DNA of 64,000 nt from Pseudomonas fluorescens (lineage in GTDB: Bacteria > Pseudomonadota > Gammaproteobacteria > Pseudomonadales > Pseudomonadaceae), in the NCBI RefSeq assembly GCF_018614655.1, contig NZ_JAGGOG010000014.1, positions 1 to 64,000 on the forward strand. Reading direction: 5' to 3'. Shown piece by piece: positions 1-9,800 of the stretch. A program made the translations under genes and the position numbers. A model generated the notes under the pieces. The model worked only from the letters and a program-made list of their open reading frames with translations, was not told where the DNA came from and searched no databases. The first letter of the stretch is position 1, and every line of letters begins with the position of its first letter.

Positions 1-147
1 AACTTTTAACTCAGGACACTAGTGATTCGTTTCATATAAAGCACCTCGCGGGTAAAAATCTGGCAAACGCACTCAAACTACCGTATGTGCCAGGCACTGA
101 CCAGATGGACAGTACCTGGCTAATTGCCGACCGTGCCAGGGTCATAG

Positions 148-681
148 TCAGTCCAGCGACCGACCAAATAACATTACATCAGTGCGCCGCTCCGCGAACC
201 GCGCAATGTTGGGTAATCGGGCCCACAGTGTGAACCCCCGGGATTGAACCATTTTTTGACTCACCACGTTCTCCCTCATAATCCAGGCCACTACCGTTTC
301 CATACCGTGATCACGGGCAAGATCCACGGCAGCTTGACACAGGCTTGCGCCAATCCCTCGACCCACATTTTCAGCGCGTACGTAAACTGAAATTTCTCCC
401 GTCAAGCCCGTGGCCTGGGTCCCCCAGCTAAATCGATTAACGGACAGCCACCCTACGACCTCTCCTCCAAGTTCAAGAACGTAAACAGGCATTCCATCCT
501 TTTTATAAAAATTAATGTAAAATCTCATCTGCTCCAGCGTTGCAGGCGTTATGACCGGAGAGTTGGCACCCGTTTCAGCCGTTTCGTTAAAAATAGCCAA
601 CATCACTGGTAAGTCGAAATCCGTCGCTGGGCGCAATCCAGACGGCCAAGGCTCAGAACACACGAGGTCTTCTCCGCTCAT
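148..681 (-). CDS. GNAT-family N-acetyltransferase (phosphinothricin acetyltransferase-like)
   Basis: A 177-residue protein with the layout of the PAT/BAR branch of GNAT acetyltransferases, which transfer acetyl from acetyl-CoA to a small amine. The acetyl-CoA loop is visible as RAENVGRGIGASL at about residues 102-114, preceded by the beta strand GEISVYV and followed by the MVQSRGF segment typical of the C-terminal half. The substrate cannot be told. The start overlaps the stop of the upstream sigma-factor gene by 3-4 bases (ATGA type), with GAGGAG eight bases before the ATG, so the two are translationally coupled and probably co-transcribed. It lies in the accessory strip next to tRNA-Pro. 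Family call firm, substrate unknown. Confidence 0.8.
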   Translation of the reverse strand: MSGEDLVCSEPWPSGLRPATDFDLPVMLAIFNETAETGANSPVITPATLEQMRFYINFYKKDGMPVYVLELGGEVVGWLSVNRFSWGTQATGLTGEISVYVRAENVGRGIGASLCQAAVDLARDHGMETVVAWIMRENVVSQKMVQSRGFTLWARLPNIARFAERRTDVMLFGRSLD

Positions 682-1232
682 ACATTTAACTCCTCTTTAA
701 AGAGCTGTTTTTTCAATTGCGTTCGCGCCCGGGCCAGTCGTGACCGAACAGTGCCGACAGGCACCCCCAAACAGGAAGCCGCTTCCTTATACCCCATATC
801 GGAATCAACGATCAGGTACACCACGGCCTGCATGTCCACCGACAACCCAGTAATGGCCTGTAACGTCAGCGTTAACAGTCTTTGGTGCTCACTCAAATCG
901 GATGGATCATTATCGCAGCTGAGCTGCTCGCCCCAATCATTTATATCCAGTTCCAGCGGCTTACGATATTGGCTTCTAATATGATTATTCACCAAATTAT
1001 TGGCAATCCCAAACAACCAAGTCTCAGGCCTTGAATCCCAACGAAACTTATCCAGATTACGCAAAGCTTCGAGATAGGTCGACTGCATCAGGTCCTCGAT
1101 GTCCTCGGGCTTGGACACTCTCTTGCAAATAAAATAACGCAGTCGTTTGTCGAAACAGAGGGACACCTCTCCCAGGTCAAACTTCACATCGTTACCTGCC
1201 AACGGATTGCCTTCCAAACGCACAGTACTCAT
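678..1232 (-). CDS. ECF sigma factor, HrpL/RspL-like
   Basis: A 184-residue sigma-70 family protein of ECF size. Region 2 lies at about residues 25-90 (KRVSKPEDIEDLMQSTYLEA, then WLFGIANNLVNNHIR), and region 4 with its helix-turn-helix at about 125-178 (GYKEAASCLGVPVGTVRSRL). The pattern LEALRN-KF-S-P-TWL-GIA-NL-NH-R-YR-P matches what I know of HrpL, the sigma factor that drives type III secretion genes from hrp boxes in plant-associated Pseudomonas. No T3SS gene or hrp box was found here, so it is an orphan or its targets lie elsewhere. The start has GAGGTG seven bases upstream. It overlaps the GNAT gene downstream. No anti-sigma gene is adjacent. Confidence 0.75.
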   Translation of the reverse strand: MSTVRLEGNPLAGNDVKFDLGEVSLCFDKRLRYFICKRVSKPEDIEDLMQSTYLEALRNLDKFRWDSRPETWLFGIANNLVNNHIRSQYRKPLELDINDWGEQLSCDNDPSDLSEHQRLLTLTLQAITGLSVDMQAVVYLIVDSDMGYKEAASCLGVPVGTVRSRLARARTQLKKQLFKEELNV

Positions 1233-2030
1233 GTTTAAACACCTCGAACAGTGGTTGTAATCTCGGCCCTGAGATTCAGCACCAACCGTGCCAGAAGCAA
1301 AGCAAACATAACCGTTTGAAATCGTGCATTAATTTAATAATGCCCCAGACATTAAACAACCTTTCTTGCAATTCACCACCTGCAGCCATGCCATTTTTTG
1401 CACAATATCGAAATACCGACATCACTTGAACGCCGCACAGAACCCAATCACGTTGCAGCGAACATCATCAAACCCCGACGACGTGACTTGTGCACGGCGA
1501 CATGGCGCAACAACATGGCCATCATTCGCCAATAGATGGCCAGCCGAAATGTTCGAGACCACGCAGCTGATTTCATAAAATCACTGGGCTTAAACTGTGA
1601 CCGCTCCCCCAAATGCAAGTGAAGCATAATCCATTCAGACCAATGCACATCATGATTAACTTTCGTCCCTGACGGGGCGGCCGTCATCAACCTGTACATC
1701 AAATAAATAGGCAGTCCAGCAAAACGGCCAAGGCGGTTAGCACATTGCCCTTACTACCCCCATTCAACGTATCGTCAAGCGCGGGATGACGGGCGATAAC
1801 CGTGTACGGCCAGGAGCAATCAAGCCCTGACAGACCTGTCTGTCTGGCGGACATGGCAACTCTCGTCCGTGAAAAAACTTGCAACATGTTACCGAGTTAA
1901 ACGGTTTGAACACAGAGTGCATTCATTACCTACTAAGATCGCCATCAACTAAGACGCAAGAAGAAACACACTGATCATCGAAGGCTAAGATGTCGATAAT
2001 TTTTCCATACCCCAAAAAGGACTTAGCAAC
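1233..2030. other. Gene-poor stretch upstream of the sigma factor
   Basis: About 800 bases with only short, unconvincing reading frames and no recognisable protein. It should contain the promoter of the minus-strand sigma-factor operon near its left end. The one clear structure is the short perfect palindrome at 1829-1844. Confidence 0.4.
1829..1844. repeat. Short perfect inverted repeat (operator-like)
   Basis: The sequence GACAGAC-CT-GTCTGTC is a 7-bp inverted repeat with a 2-bp spacer in the gene-poor stretch. It has the size of a dimeric regulator site, but no gene start lies close enough to say what it would control. Confidence 0.25.
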
Positions 2031-2791
2031 ATGTATGCACGCAAAGTTTGGTTGACGTTTGATGATGCCCCTCGTGTGGGCAGCACGAAAGTTGTGCTCG
2101 ACACCCTGGCAAAATTTAATATACACGCGACATCTTTTGTCGTTGGCAATCGAATCGCCGCCAACCGTGTTCGAATCCAACGCATGCTTGCCGAGGGACA
2201 CTGTAGCGGCAGTCATACTTACGATCATCTCAGGCTGGTGGGTCCAACCAGAGAAACCATTATTGAGCAAATTGAAAAAACGCAAGCCGTGTTGGACGTG
2301 TTCCTACCACACGATGCAATTATGCGCCCGCCTTATGGCGCCCACGATGTCTTTGTCGATAAGGTGATCGCTGAAATAGGCTATCGCCAAGTATTGTGGA
2401 GTGTCGATACCCAGGATTGGAGTCCCGAATACAAGCCCAATGGTTGGATCCAACACGGTATGGATCAGATCAACGCGCAAAAAAGATGCGATCGTACTGA
2501 TACACGACATCCATCTGACCACGGCGGAAAACATGAATCTATTAGTTCAAAAAATCAACACGTTAGGTGACTTCACGCTTGCCTCCCCGTCGACATTGAC
2601 CTTGCCACCCATCTATCAAGAAACCCTGTACACCGTTATCAAGGCCGATACGTTATCCAGGATCGCCAGAGAGTTTTACAAACGACGCCCGTCAGTGGCA
2701 ACTGATCTTCGATGCCAACCGATCGATCATCGATCATCCCGACAGGATCTACCCAGGGTTGGCGTTAATCATACCTGCGATCGAAAACTGA
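2031..2791 (+). pseudogene. Polysaccharide deacetylase (NodB domain) with C-terminal LysM, two frameshifts
   Basis: The gene starts in frame as a NodB-type polysaccharide deacetylase: LTFDDAP near the N terminus (metal-binding Asp), SHTYDH (metal His pair), MRPPYGAHD and WSVDTQDW. The last motif, AIVLIHDIH, lies in the next frame: one extra base in a run of six A at about 2480 breaks the gene. The new frame then enters a LysM domain (YTVIKADTLSRIAREFYK) and breaks again at about 2682, where one extra C is enough to explain the shift; a third frame completes LysM with DARQWQLIFDANR and IYPGLALIIP before a TGA at 2789-2791. Restored, it would be a peptidoglycan- or chitin-binding deacetylase of about 250 residues. 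Either a true pseudogene or two assembly errors; both shifts look like single-base insertions. Confidence 0.8.
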
Positions 2792-3196
2792 GTCGGGTTG
2801 GCCCTGCCAGCGAGGAACCATTCAGCGTCGACCGCAGAGGGTGTCTCGTGGTTTTACAAGTCAGGGGGCGACCTGCTGCTTCGCTGTGTGGCGCAGGCAT
2901 CCACCAAGATCGTGGAAAAAGCCGAAACCCAGACGGTTCGTTCGCGGCCAGGCCGTCATCCGCTCGCGCTCATTCGCCAGCCGCTTTGTTATCCGTTTTG
3001 GCGCTTCTGACGCCGCGGGTGCGGGTAAGGATGAACGAAGCGCTCCTGAACTGGCGCAGGCCATCAGCAGCCCGCAAACCCGCATAATTCACTACGTTGT
3101 CTGCACACGTTGTCTGACCGGGATCGTTTCGAGCACGCCACGACACCGACGACGCCGGCCACCGGATGTCCAAGCCCGCTGATAGTTGTTTAGACT
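2792..3196. other. Decayed accessory DNA without a recognisable gene
   Basis: Reading frames up to 113 codons exist on both strands but none has recognisable motifs or a good ribosome binding site. It lies between a frameshifted gene and an insertion-sequence remnant, so it is most simply read as degraded DNA. Confidence 0.4.
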
Positions 3197-3345
3197 GTTG
3201 GCGCTGACGCCGAATTGACCCAGTGGCCGATGCCACAATGACCCAACACCAATGGCAAAAATCAAGCACTGGCAATGGCTTACAAGGTCAGAGCCTGGGT
3301 CAGTGAAATTTCGGCATCTGGATCAATCCTGCGCTGGCGACAACA
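3197..3345. mobile_element. IS21-like terminal-repeat remnant (MITE-like, 149 bp)
   Basis: The segment begins TGTTGGCGCTGACGCCG and ends CTGCGCTGGCGACAACA. Its two 28-bp ends are inverted repeats that match at 21 positions. Inside are repeated TGACCC/GGGTCA motifs in both orientations (at about 3217, 3239 and 3297), the arrangement I associate with ends of IS21-family elements. No transposase fits in 149 bp, so this is an internally deleted derivative. Its right end falls exactly where the IS1182 transposase reading frame stops matching its family. No matching target duplication is visible, so a deletion may have followed insertion. Confidence 0.5.
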
Positions 3346-3891
3346 CAAGTGCTGTCAGATAGTGATTGATATTGGACTCAATTTCCTCCATTAGCCGTCG
3401 AAGCTTGGAGCTGGTGAAGTTCCGATCCCGATTGTTGACCCTTTGAACTTGCTGCCGTCGATAGCAACGGGCGCCTCGGAAAACAACCCCAATTGTTGGC
3501 ACAGCACCACAAATTGACGACACACACCGCGGATGGCCTTGCCGTTGTCTTTGCGGAAATTGGCGATGGTTTTGAAGTCCGGCCTCAAGCGACCAGTCAG
3601 CCACATCAACTCGATGTTGCGCTGGGCTTCTCGCTCCAAGCGCCGGCTTGATTGAATGCGGTTGAGGTAGCCGTAAATGTAGATTTTCAGCAGGATCGCG
3701 GGGTGGTAAGCAGGTCGGCCAGTATCGGCGGGAATGATGCTTTCAAATCCCGGCTTGCCCAGGTCAAGTTCGTCGACAAAGACATCGATTACACGAACCG
3801 GATTGGTATCTCTGACATAGTCGTCGAGGCTTTCGGGAAGTAACGTGCTTTGACCTCGGTGTTCGCCTTGAATAAAGCGCTTCATGGGCAA
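3346..3891 (-). pseudogene. IS1182-family transposase, frameshifted and truncated
   Basis: The N-terminal half of an IS1182-type DDE transposase. From the start near 3885 it reads MKRFIQGEHRGQ, then GRPAYHPAILLKIYIYGY, then RPDFKTIANFRKDN and AIDGSKFK, all typical of this family. At about 3448 a single-base loss shifts the frame; the next frame continues VNNRDRNFTSSKLRRLMEEIE up to LTAL, where the IS21-like remnant begins. The C-terminal half, including the last catalytic acidic residue, is absent. The leader up to about 4060 probably also belongs to this element. It cannot be active. Confidence 0.85.
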
Positions 3892-4172
3892 TCCCTGCGA
3901 TGTAATCCTCAGAAATCATAGCAAGGGGTTGCGGAGGCGTTTTTACACACTCTGGGTCGATCTCTGCCGATTCAACGGACGAGAGTCGGCCGATTCTGTT
4001 TAAACAGTCGGCCATGGTTTCTACGACAGGAACGCGGTTCAGATCCAAGTCTTTTCTTTCAGCAGGTGAATTACCTAACCTCTCAAGCGACTAGGTTAAG
4101 GTTCCGAGCGACTCTCCACCGCTCATCCGGTTGTGCCTAACGGCACACGCCAAAATTTGGAAAAAATTCTCG

Positions 4173-4196
4173 GTGGGGCAAAAAGTGGGGCAAAAA
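4173..4196. repeat. Tandem 12-bp direct repeat beside tRNA-Pro
   Basis: GTGGGGCAAAAA occurs twice back to back, about 75 bp beyond the 3' end of tRNA-Pro. Repeats like this beside a tRNA 3' end resemble arm-type integrase binding sites, suggesting that an integrase-bearing island once ended here. No integrase gene remains in this strip. Confidence 0.4.
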
Positions 4197-4227
4197 TCAG
4201 TACTCCGGAAAAACGGTAAACCATAAA

Positions 4228-4257
4228 AAATCCAGTCACCACTAAGTGACTGGATTT
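4228..4257 (-). terminator. Terminator of tRNA-Pro
   Basis: A hairpin with 12-bp arms, AAATCCAGTCAC and GTGACTGGATTT, lies directly downstream of the minus-strand tRNA-Pro. It is followed in that direction by a short T run. Confidence 0.7.
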
Positions 4258-4269
4258 CCTAAAATTATA

Positions 4270-4346
4270 TGGTCGGGACGGAGTGATTCGAACACTCGAC
4301 CCCTAGCACCCCATGCTAGTGCGCTACCGGACTGCGCTACGCCCCG
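4270..4346 (-). tRNA. tRNA-Pro (GGG)
   Basis: A 77-nt cloverleaf with encoded CCA. The acceptor stem is CGGGGCG with CGTCCCG, the anticodon stem CTAGC/GCTAG with loop ATGGGGT gives anticodon GGG, and the T loop is GTTCGAATC. It lies just downstream of the ihfA-merR pair, a conserved position in Pseudomonas. Its 3' end points into the decayed accessory strip, so it is the likely old attachment site of that strip. Confidence 0.95.
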
Positions 4347-4436
4347 ACTAGGCGTGAAACTGGGTTCGCTTCGTAACGAAGCGATCAGGAATATACCGCA
4401 AGCTTTTGAAATGTGGAAGTATTTTAAAAGCCGGAA

Positions 4437-4793
4437 TTACTTCTTCAAAACCACCAGCACATCTTCCAATTCGGAGATCATCTGGCGGATCAGTTGCTTG
4501 TATTGGGTGGTGTCGTCTTTGGCTTCATCACCGGACAAACGCAGGCGCGCGCCGCTGATGGTGAACCCCTGGTCGTACAGCAACGCACGGATCTGTCGGA
4601 TCATCAGCACATCCTGGCGCTGATAATACCGACGGTTCCCGGTGCGTTTGACGGGGTTGAGTTGAGGAAACTCCTGCTCCCAATAGCGCAGCACGTGCGG
4701 TTTTACCGCACACAGCTCGCTGACTTCACCAATGGTGAAGTAGCGTTTGCCCGGGATGACGGGTAGTTCGTCGTTATGACTTGGTTCCAGCAT
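4437..4793 (-). CDS. MerR-family transcriptional regulator
   Basis: A protein of 118 residues from the ATG at 4793, starting [11 protein letters not shown]; a start three codons upstream is also possible. The MerR helix-turn-helix is at about residues 16-60 ([31 protein letters not shown] reading), with [10 protein letters not shown] in the second wing. The C terminus is a short helix without cysteines for metal binding, so it is the short metal-independent type found after ihfA in Pseudomonas. Its start overlaps the end of ihfA by about 20 bases, so the two are co-transcribed. Target genes are not known. Confidence 0.88.
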   Translation of the reverse strand: MLEPSHNDELPVIPGKRYFTIGEVSELCAVKPHVLRYWEQEFPQLNPVKRTGNRRYYQRQDVLMIRQIRALLYDQGFTISGARLRLSGDEAKDDTTQYKQLIRQMISELEDVLVVLKK

Positions 4794-5076
4794 AAGCCTC
4801 AACTCGGGCCTTCAACTTCTGCCCTGGACGAAAGGTGACCACACGGCGAGCCGTGATCGGGATTTCTTCTCCCGTTTTTGGATTGCGGCCAGGCCGCTGG
4901 CGTTTGTCCCGCAGGTCAAAGTTACCGAAACCGGATAACTTGACCTGTTCGTTGTCTTCAAGAGCGTGCCTGATTTCTTCAAAGAACAGCTCAACCAATT
5001 CCTTGGCCTCGCGCTTGTTCAGGCCCAGCTCTTCATACAGACGTTCCGCCATCTCAGCTTTCGTCAAAGCCCCCAT
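4774..5076 (-). CDS. ihfA: Integration host factor subunit alpha
   Basis: A 100-residue HU/IHF-fold protein: [25 protein letters not shown] N terminus, and the DNA-intercalating arm [14 protein letters not shown] at about residues 62-75 with its conserved Pro. IHF alpha pairs with IHF beta (encoded elsewhere) to bend DNA sharply in recombination, replication and sigma-54 transcription. It begins 3 bases after the pheT stop, the classical pheST-ihfA order, so it is part of the translation operon. IHF could also serve the sigma-54-type promoter of ansB and the integrase of the tRNA-Val element in this window; that link is inference. Confidence 0.97.
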   Translation of the reverse strand: MGALTKAEMAERLYEELGLNKREAKELVELFFEEIRHALEDNEQVKLSGFGNFDLRDKRQRPGRNPKTGEEIPITARRVVTFRPGQKLKARVEAYAGTKS

Positions 5077-5079
5077 ACG

Positions 5080-7458
5080 TCACTTCCTTAACGTGGCGTT
5101 CAACCTTTGTTCGAGCGAGGTGAGGATATTTTGCGTCGTAGTATTCACCTCATCGTCATTAAGAGTGCGCGATGGATGCTGCCAGGTCAAGCCAACTGCA
5201 AGGCTTTTTCTATGCGGATCAATGCCTTTACCCTGATAGACGTCAAATAGCCTGAGGTCCGTCAGCCATTCCCCTGCATTTTCACGGATTACGTCCAGAA
5301 CAGCACTGGCCGCCACCTCACGATCTGCAATCAAGGCCAAGTCACGTCGCACTTCAGGGAAACGCGACAACTCGCTGAATTTAGGCATTTTGCCCGAGGC
5401 GACTTCAGCCAAGACTAGCTCAAAAACAAAGACCGGACGGTCGAGGCCGAGGGTTTTCGACAATTCAGGGTGGATGGCGCCGACGAAGCCCACCAGACGA
5501 CCGTCCCGCTCGATACGTGCGGTCTGGCCCGGGTGCAACGCTGGGTGGCTGCCCGGAGCAAAAGTGAATGCATCCAGTGCACCGGCAAAGCCCAGCACCG
5601 CTTCCACATCAGCCTTGACGTCGAAGAAGTCCACGACATCGCGACCTTGCGCCCAGCCTTCCGGCAGGCGACTACCGCAAACCACGCCAGCCAGCATCGG
5701 CTCTTGCTTCAGGCCTTCCAACTGACCGACAAACCGCAGGCCACTTTCGAACATGCGCACGCGGTCTTGCTGACGGTTCAGGTTATGGGAAAGCGCTTTC
5801 ACCAGACCTGGCCACAGGGACGAACGCATGGCCGCCATGTCGTTGGAGATCGGATTGGCCAGCAACAGCGGCTCAACACCCGGGTTGAACAGTTCGAACT
5901 GCTTCGGATCGATGAAGCTGTAGGTCACTGCCTCCTGATAACCACGGGCTACCAGCAGGCGACGCAGTTCAGGCAGATGCGCCCGAGCTTCGGCCTTGGG
6001 CTGCGGTGCCAGGCGGGCTTGCGGGTAGCGAACCGGCAGGCGGTTGTAGCCGTACAGGCGGGCCAGCTCTTCGATCAGGTCGACTTCGAGGCTGATGTCG
6101 AAACGATGGCTTGGCACTTCTACGCGCCACTGCCCTGCCCCATCAGCGCTGATGCCCAGGCCGAGAGCCGACAGCAGACGCTCGATTTCAGCGGGTTCAA
6201 TGACCAGACCGAGCATTTGCTCAACACGCTGGGCACGCAGGGTGATCGGGGCAATCGACGGCAGGTATTGCTCGCTGACGGTCTCGATGATCGGGCCGGC
6301 TTCGCCACCGGTGATTTCCAGCAGCAAGCCAGTGGCGCGCTCCATGGCTTCACGGGCCAGTTGCCAGTCCACGCCACGCTCGTAGCGGTGCGAGGCGTCG
6401 GTGTGCAGGCCGTAGGAGCGGGCCTTGCCAGCAACGGCGATCTGGTCGAAGAAAGCGCTTTCGAGGAATATGTCACGTGTGGTCGCGGATACGCCGCTGT
6501 GCTCGCCACCCATTACACCGGCAATCGCCAGCGCGCGGGAGTGGTCGGCGATCACCAGGGTGTCGCTGCGCAGGGTAACTTCCTGGCCATCCAGCAGGAC
6601 CAGCTTCTCGCCCTCCTCGGCCATGCGTACGCGGATGCCACCGTTGATTTCGGCGAGATCAAATGCGTGCAGCGGTTGGCCCAGCTCCAGCATCACGTAG
6701 TTGGTGATGTCGACAGCGGCGTCGATGCTGCGTACTTCGGCACGGCGCAGGCGCTCAACCATCCACAGCGGTGTTGGCTTGGACAGGTCGACGTTACGGA
6801 TGACCCGGCCCAGGTATCGTGGGCAGGCAGCCGGAGCGAGCACTTCGATCGAACGAACTTCGTCGTGGACCGCAGGCACTGCCGCTACCACCGGACGCGT
6901 GACGGTCGCTGCGTACAGCGCGCCCACTTCACGGGCCAGGCCGGCCAGGGACAGGCAGTCGCCGCGGTTCGGGGTCAGGTCGACCTCGATGCTGGCGTCT
7001 TCCAGGTCCAGATAGACACGGATGTCCTGACCCACTGGCGCGTCGGCCGGCAGTTCCATGAGGCCGTCGTTGCCTTCACCGATCTGCAGTTCGGCCTGGG
7101 AGCACAGCATGCCGTTGGACTCGACGCCCCGCAGCTTGGCTTTCTTGATCTTGAAGTCGCCCGGCAGTTCGGCACCGATCATGGCGAACGGAATTTTCAG
7201 GCCCGGGCGCACGTTCGGCGCTCCGCACACGACCTGGAAAGTCTGCGCACCATTACTGACCTGGCACACACGCAATTTGTCAGCATCCGGGTGCTGCTCA
7301 GCGCTTAGCACCTCGCCGACTACCACGCCACTGAAAACACCGGCGGCCGGCGTAACGCTATCGACCTCAAGACCGGCCATCGACAAACGAGCAACCAGCT
7401 CGTCGCGATTTACCTGCGGGCTTACCCAGCCACGCAGCCATTGTTCACTGAATTTCAT
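5080..7458 (-). CDS. pheT: Phenylalanine--tRNA ligase beta subunit
   Basis: A full-length 792-residue beta chain of the bacterial alpha2-beta2 PheRS, which charges tRNA-Phe in the cytoplasm. The order is N-terminal B1/tRNA-binding (OB) domain with KLRVCQVSNG and the GVESNGMLCSQAEL motif at about 110-125, the B3/B4 editing domain, B5 (about 405-475), the catalytic-like core with YQEAVTYSFIDP at about 505, and a C-terminal anticodon-binding ferredoxin domain (SRFPEVRRDLALI at about 700). It lies 26 bases after pheS and 3 bases before ihfA, so all three are one transcript. Nothing unusual. Confidence 0.98.
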   Translation of the reverse strand: MKFSEQWLRGWVSPQVNRDELVARLSMAGLEVDSVTPAAGVFSGVVVGEVLSAEQHPDADKLRVCQVSNGAQTFQVVCGAPNVRPGLKIPFAMIGAELPGDFKIKKAKLRGVESNGMLCSQAELQIGEGNDGLMELPADAPVGQDIRVYLDLEDASIEVDLTPNRGDCLSLAGLAREVGALYAATVTRPVVAAVPAVHDEVRSIEVLAPAACPRYLGRVIRNVDLSKPTPLWMVERLRRAEVRSIDAAVDITNYVMLELGQPLHAFDLAEINGGIRVRMAEEGEKLVLLDGQEVTLRSDTLVIADHSRALAIAGVMGGEHSGVSATTRDIFLESAFFDQIAVAGKARSYGLHTDASHRYERGVDWQLAREAMERATGLLLEITGGEAGPIIETVSEQYLPSIAPITLRAQRVEQMLGLVIEPAEIERLLSALGLGISADGAGQWRVEVPSHRFDISLEVDLIEELARLYGYNRLPVRYPQARLAPQPKAEARAHLPELRRLLVARGYQEAVTYSFIDPKQFELFNPGVEPLLLANPISNDMAAMRSSLWPGLVKALSHNLNRQQDRVRMFESGLRFVGQLEGLKQEPMLAGVVCGSRLPEGWAQGRDVVDFFDVKADVEAVLGFAGALDAFTFAPGSHPALHPGQTARIERDGRLVGFVGAIHPELSKTLGLDRPVFVFELVLAEVASGKMPKFSELSRFPEVRRDLALIADREVAASAVLDVIRENAGEWLTDLRLFDVYQGKGIDPHRKSLAVGLTWQHPSRTLNDDEVNTTTQNILTSLEQRLNATLRK

Positions 7459-7484
7459 CCTGCTCTCCTAAAGGTTCGTTACGA

Positions 7485-8554
<1,070 letters not shown>

Positions 8555-8610
8555 TAAGACGTTTAACACCTTGGGCCACGGAAGCGGCCCGAGGTGACTG
8601 TCGGGGGTAC

Positions 8611-8967
8611 TTAAGCCAAGGTGGCTTTAGCTTTCTCGACAATCGCAGCAAACGCCGCTTTTTCGTTCACTGCCAGATCAGCCAGAACCTTACGGTCGAT
8701 CTCGATGGACGCTTTTTTCAGGCCAGCAATGAAACGGCTGTAGGACAGACCGTTAACACGTGCACCAGCATTGATACGAGCGATCCACAGAGCGCGGAAC
8801 TGACGTTTTTTCTGACGACGGTCACGGTAGGCGTATTGGCCAGCCTTGATAACCGCTTGCTTGGCAACACGGAATACGCGTGAACGCGCGCCGTAGTAAC
8901 CTTTAGCAAGTTTCAGAATTTTTTTGTGGCGCTTACGCGCCATGACGCCACGCTTTACACGAGCCAT
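8611..8967 (-). CDS. rplT: 50S ribosomal protein L20
   Basis: A 118-residue highly basic protein beginning [20 protein letters not shown], the standard L20 start. It binds 23S rRNA early in large-subunit assembly. In enterobacteria L20 also represses translation of its own operon by binding the rpmI leader; whether that holds here was not tested. It follows rpmI by 28 bases in the order infC-rpmI-rplT. Confidence 0.98.
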   Translation of the reverse strand: MARVKRGVMARKRHKKILKLAKGYYGARSRVFRVAKQAVIKAGQYAYRDRRQKKRQFRALWIARINAGARVNGLSYSRFIAGLKKASIEIDRKVLADLAVNEKAAFAAIVEKAKATLA

Positions 8968-8995
8968 GAGTTACTTCCTCTATTCTTGACTAAAA

Positions 8996-9190
8996 TTAAC
9001 GAAGGCGCAGCATGCGCTCGACTTTTGCCACGTCAGACGGATGCAGCAAGCTGCTACCGCGCAGTTGACGCTTACGCTTGGTCGACATTTTAGTCAGGAT
9101 GTGGCTCTTGAAAGCGTGCTTGTGCTTGATGCCGTTAGCAGTTTTCAGAAACCGCTTAGCAGCACCACTTTTAGTTTTCATCTTTGGCAT
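8996..9190 (-). CDS. rpmI: 50S ribosomal protein L35
   Basis: A 64-residue basic protein with the L35 pattern [14 protein letters not shown] at the N terminus and the [17 protein letters not shown] segment. It is a structural protein of the large ribosomal subunit. It lies between infC and rplT with short spacers, as in most gammaproteobacteria. Confidence 0.98.
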   Translation of the reverse strand: MPKMKTKSGAAKRFLKTANGIKHKHAFKSHILTKMSTKRKRQLRGSSLLHPSDVAKVERMLRLR

Positions 9191-9249
9191 GTTCGGTACT
9201 CCGCATTCAGTTGATAAACATAATCAGAAGGCCTGCCGTGCCCTATTGA

Positions 9250-9798
9250 TTACTTCTTCTTTTTCGGGGCGATGACCATAATAAGCTGGCGTCCTTCCAT
9301 CTTAGGATGCTGTTCGACCGAACCGTACTCGAGCAGGTCAGCTTCAACCCGCTTGAGGAGTTCCATCCCCAGCTCCTGGTGGGCCATCTCACGGCCGCGG
9401 AATCGCAAGGATACCTTGGCCCTGTCCCCATCACTCAGGAAACGTACCAGGTTGCGCAGTTTTACCTGGTAATCCCCTTCCTCCGTCCCTGGACGAAACT
9501 TGATTTCTTTTACTTGAATCTGCTTCTGGTTCTTCTTCGCTGCGGCAACCTGCTTCTTCTTCTCGAAGATCGACTTGCCGTAGTCCATCACCCGGCAAAC
9601 GGGTGGGATTGCGTCGGCGGAGATTTCCACCAGGTCCAATTTGGACTCTTCAGCAATACGAAGCGCTTCATCAATCGAGACGATGCCAATCTGCTCGCCG
9701 TCAGCGCCAATTAACCGAACCTCGCGTGCCGAGATATTCTCGTTGATCGGGGCTTTCGGTGCAGCTCGTTTATCTTGTCTCATTTCACGCTTAATAAT
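9250..9798 (-). CDS. infC: Translation initiation factor IF-3, ATT start
   Basis: IF-3 binds the 30S subunit, keeps subunits apart and rejects non-canonical start codons. The protein shows the N-domain ([15 protein letters not shown]), the linker, and the C-domain motifs [15 protein letters not shown] and [12 protein letters not shown], ending in a lysine-rich tail. The first ATG in frame (9783) has no ribosome binding site. Five codons upstream is ATT ATT AAG CGT GAA with GGAG placed five bases before the first ATT, so the start is ATT at 9798, giving 182 residues. AUU starts in infC are known to allow IF-3 to repress its own synthesis. The GGAG overlaps the last codon of thrS, so translation is coupled to thrS. 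Confidence 0.95.
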   Translation of the reverse strand: MIKREMRQDKRAAPKAPINENISAREVRLIGADGEQIGIVSIDEALRIAEESKLDLVEISADAIPPVCRVMDYGKSIFEKKKQVAAAKKNQKQIQVKEIKFRPGTEEGDYQVKLRNLVRFLSDGDRAKVSLRFRGREMAHQELGMELLKRVEADLLEYGSVEQHPKMEGRQLIMVIAPKKKK

Positions 9799-9800
9799 AA

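Noticed and set aside
2470..2690. Programmed frameshifting in the deacetylase gene
   Set aside because: The shift at the A run is +1, not the -1 of A-rich slippery sites, there is no stimulator structure, and a second shift follows. Inactivation or sequence error is simpler.
2820..3010. Short frame with a SWFYKSGGDLLLRC segment, faintly like YggU/DUF167
   Set aside because: Only the first dozen residues resemble the family; the rest does not follow it and there is no ribosome site.
5470..7308. Long plus-strand reading frame of 612 codons
   Set aside because: It lies wholly antisense to pheT, has no recognisable domain, and its composition is that of a mirror frame in GC-rich DNA.
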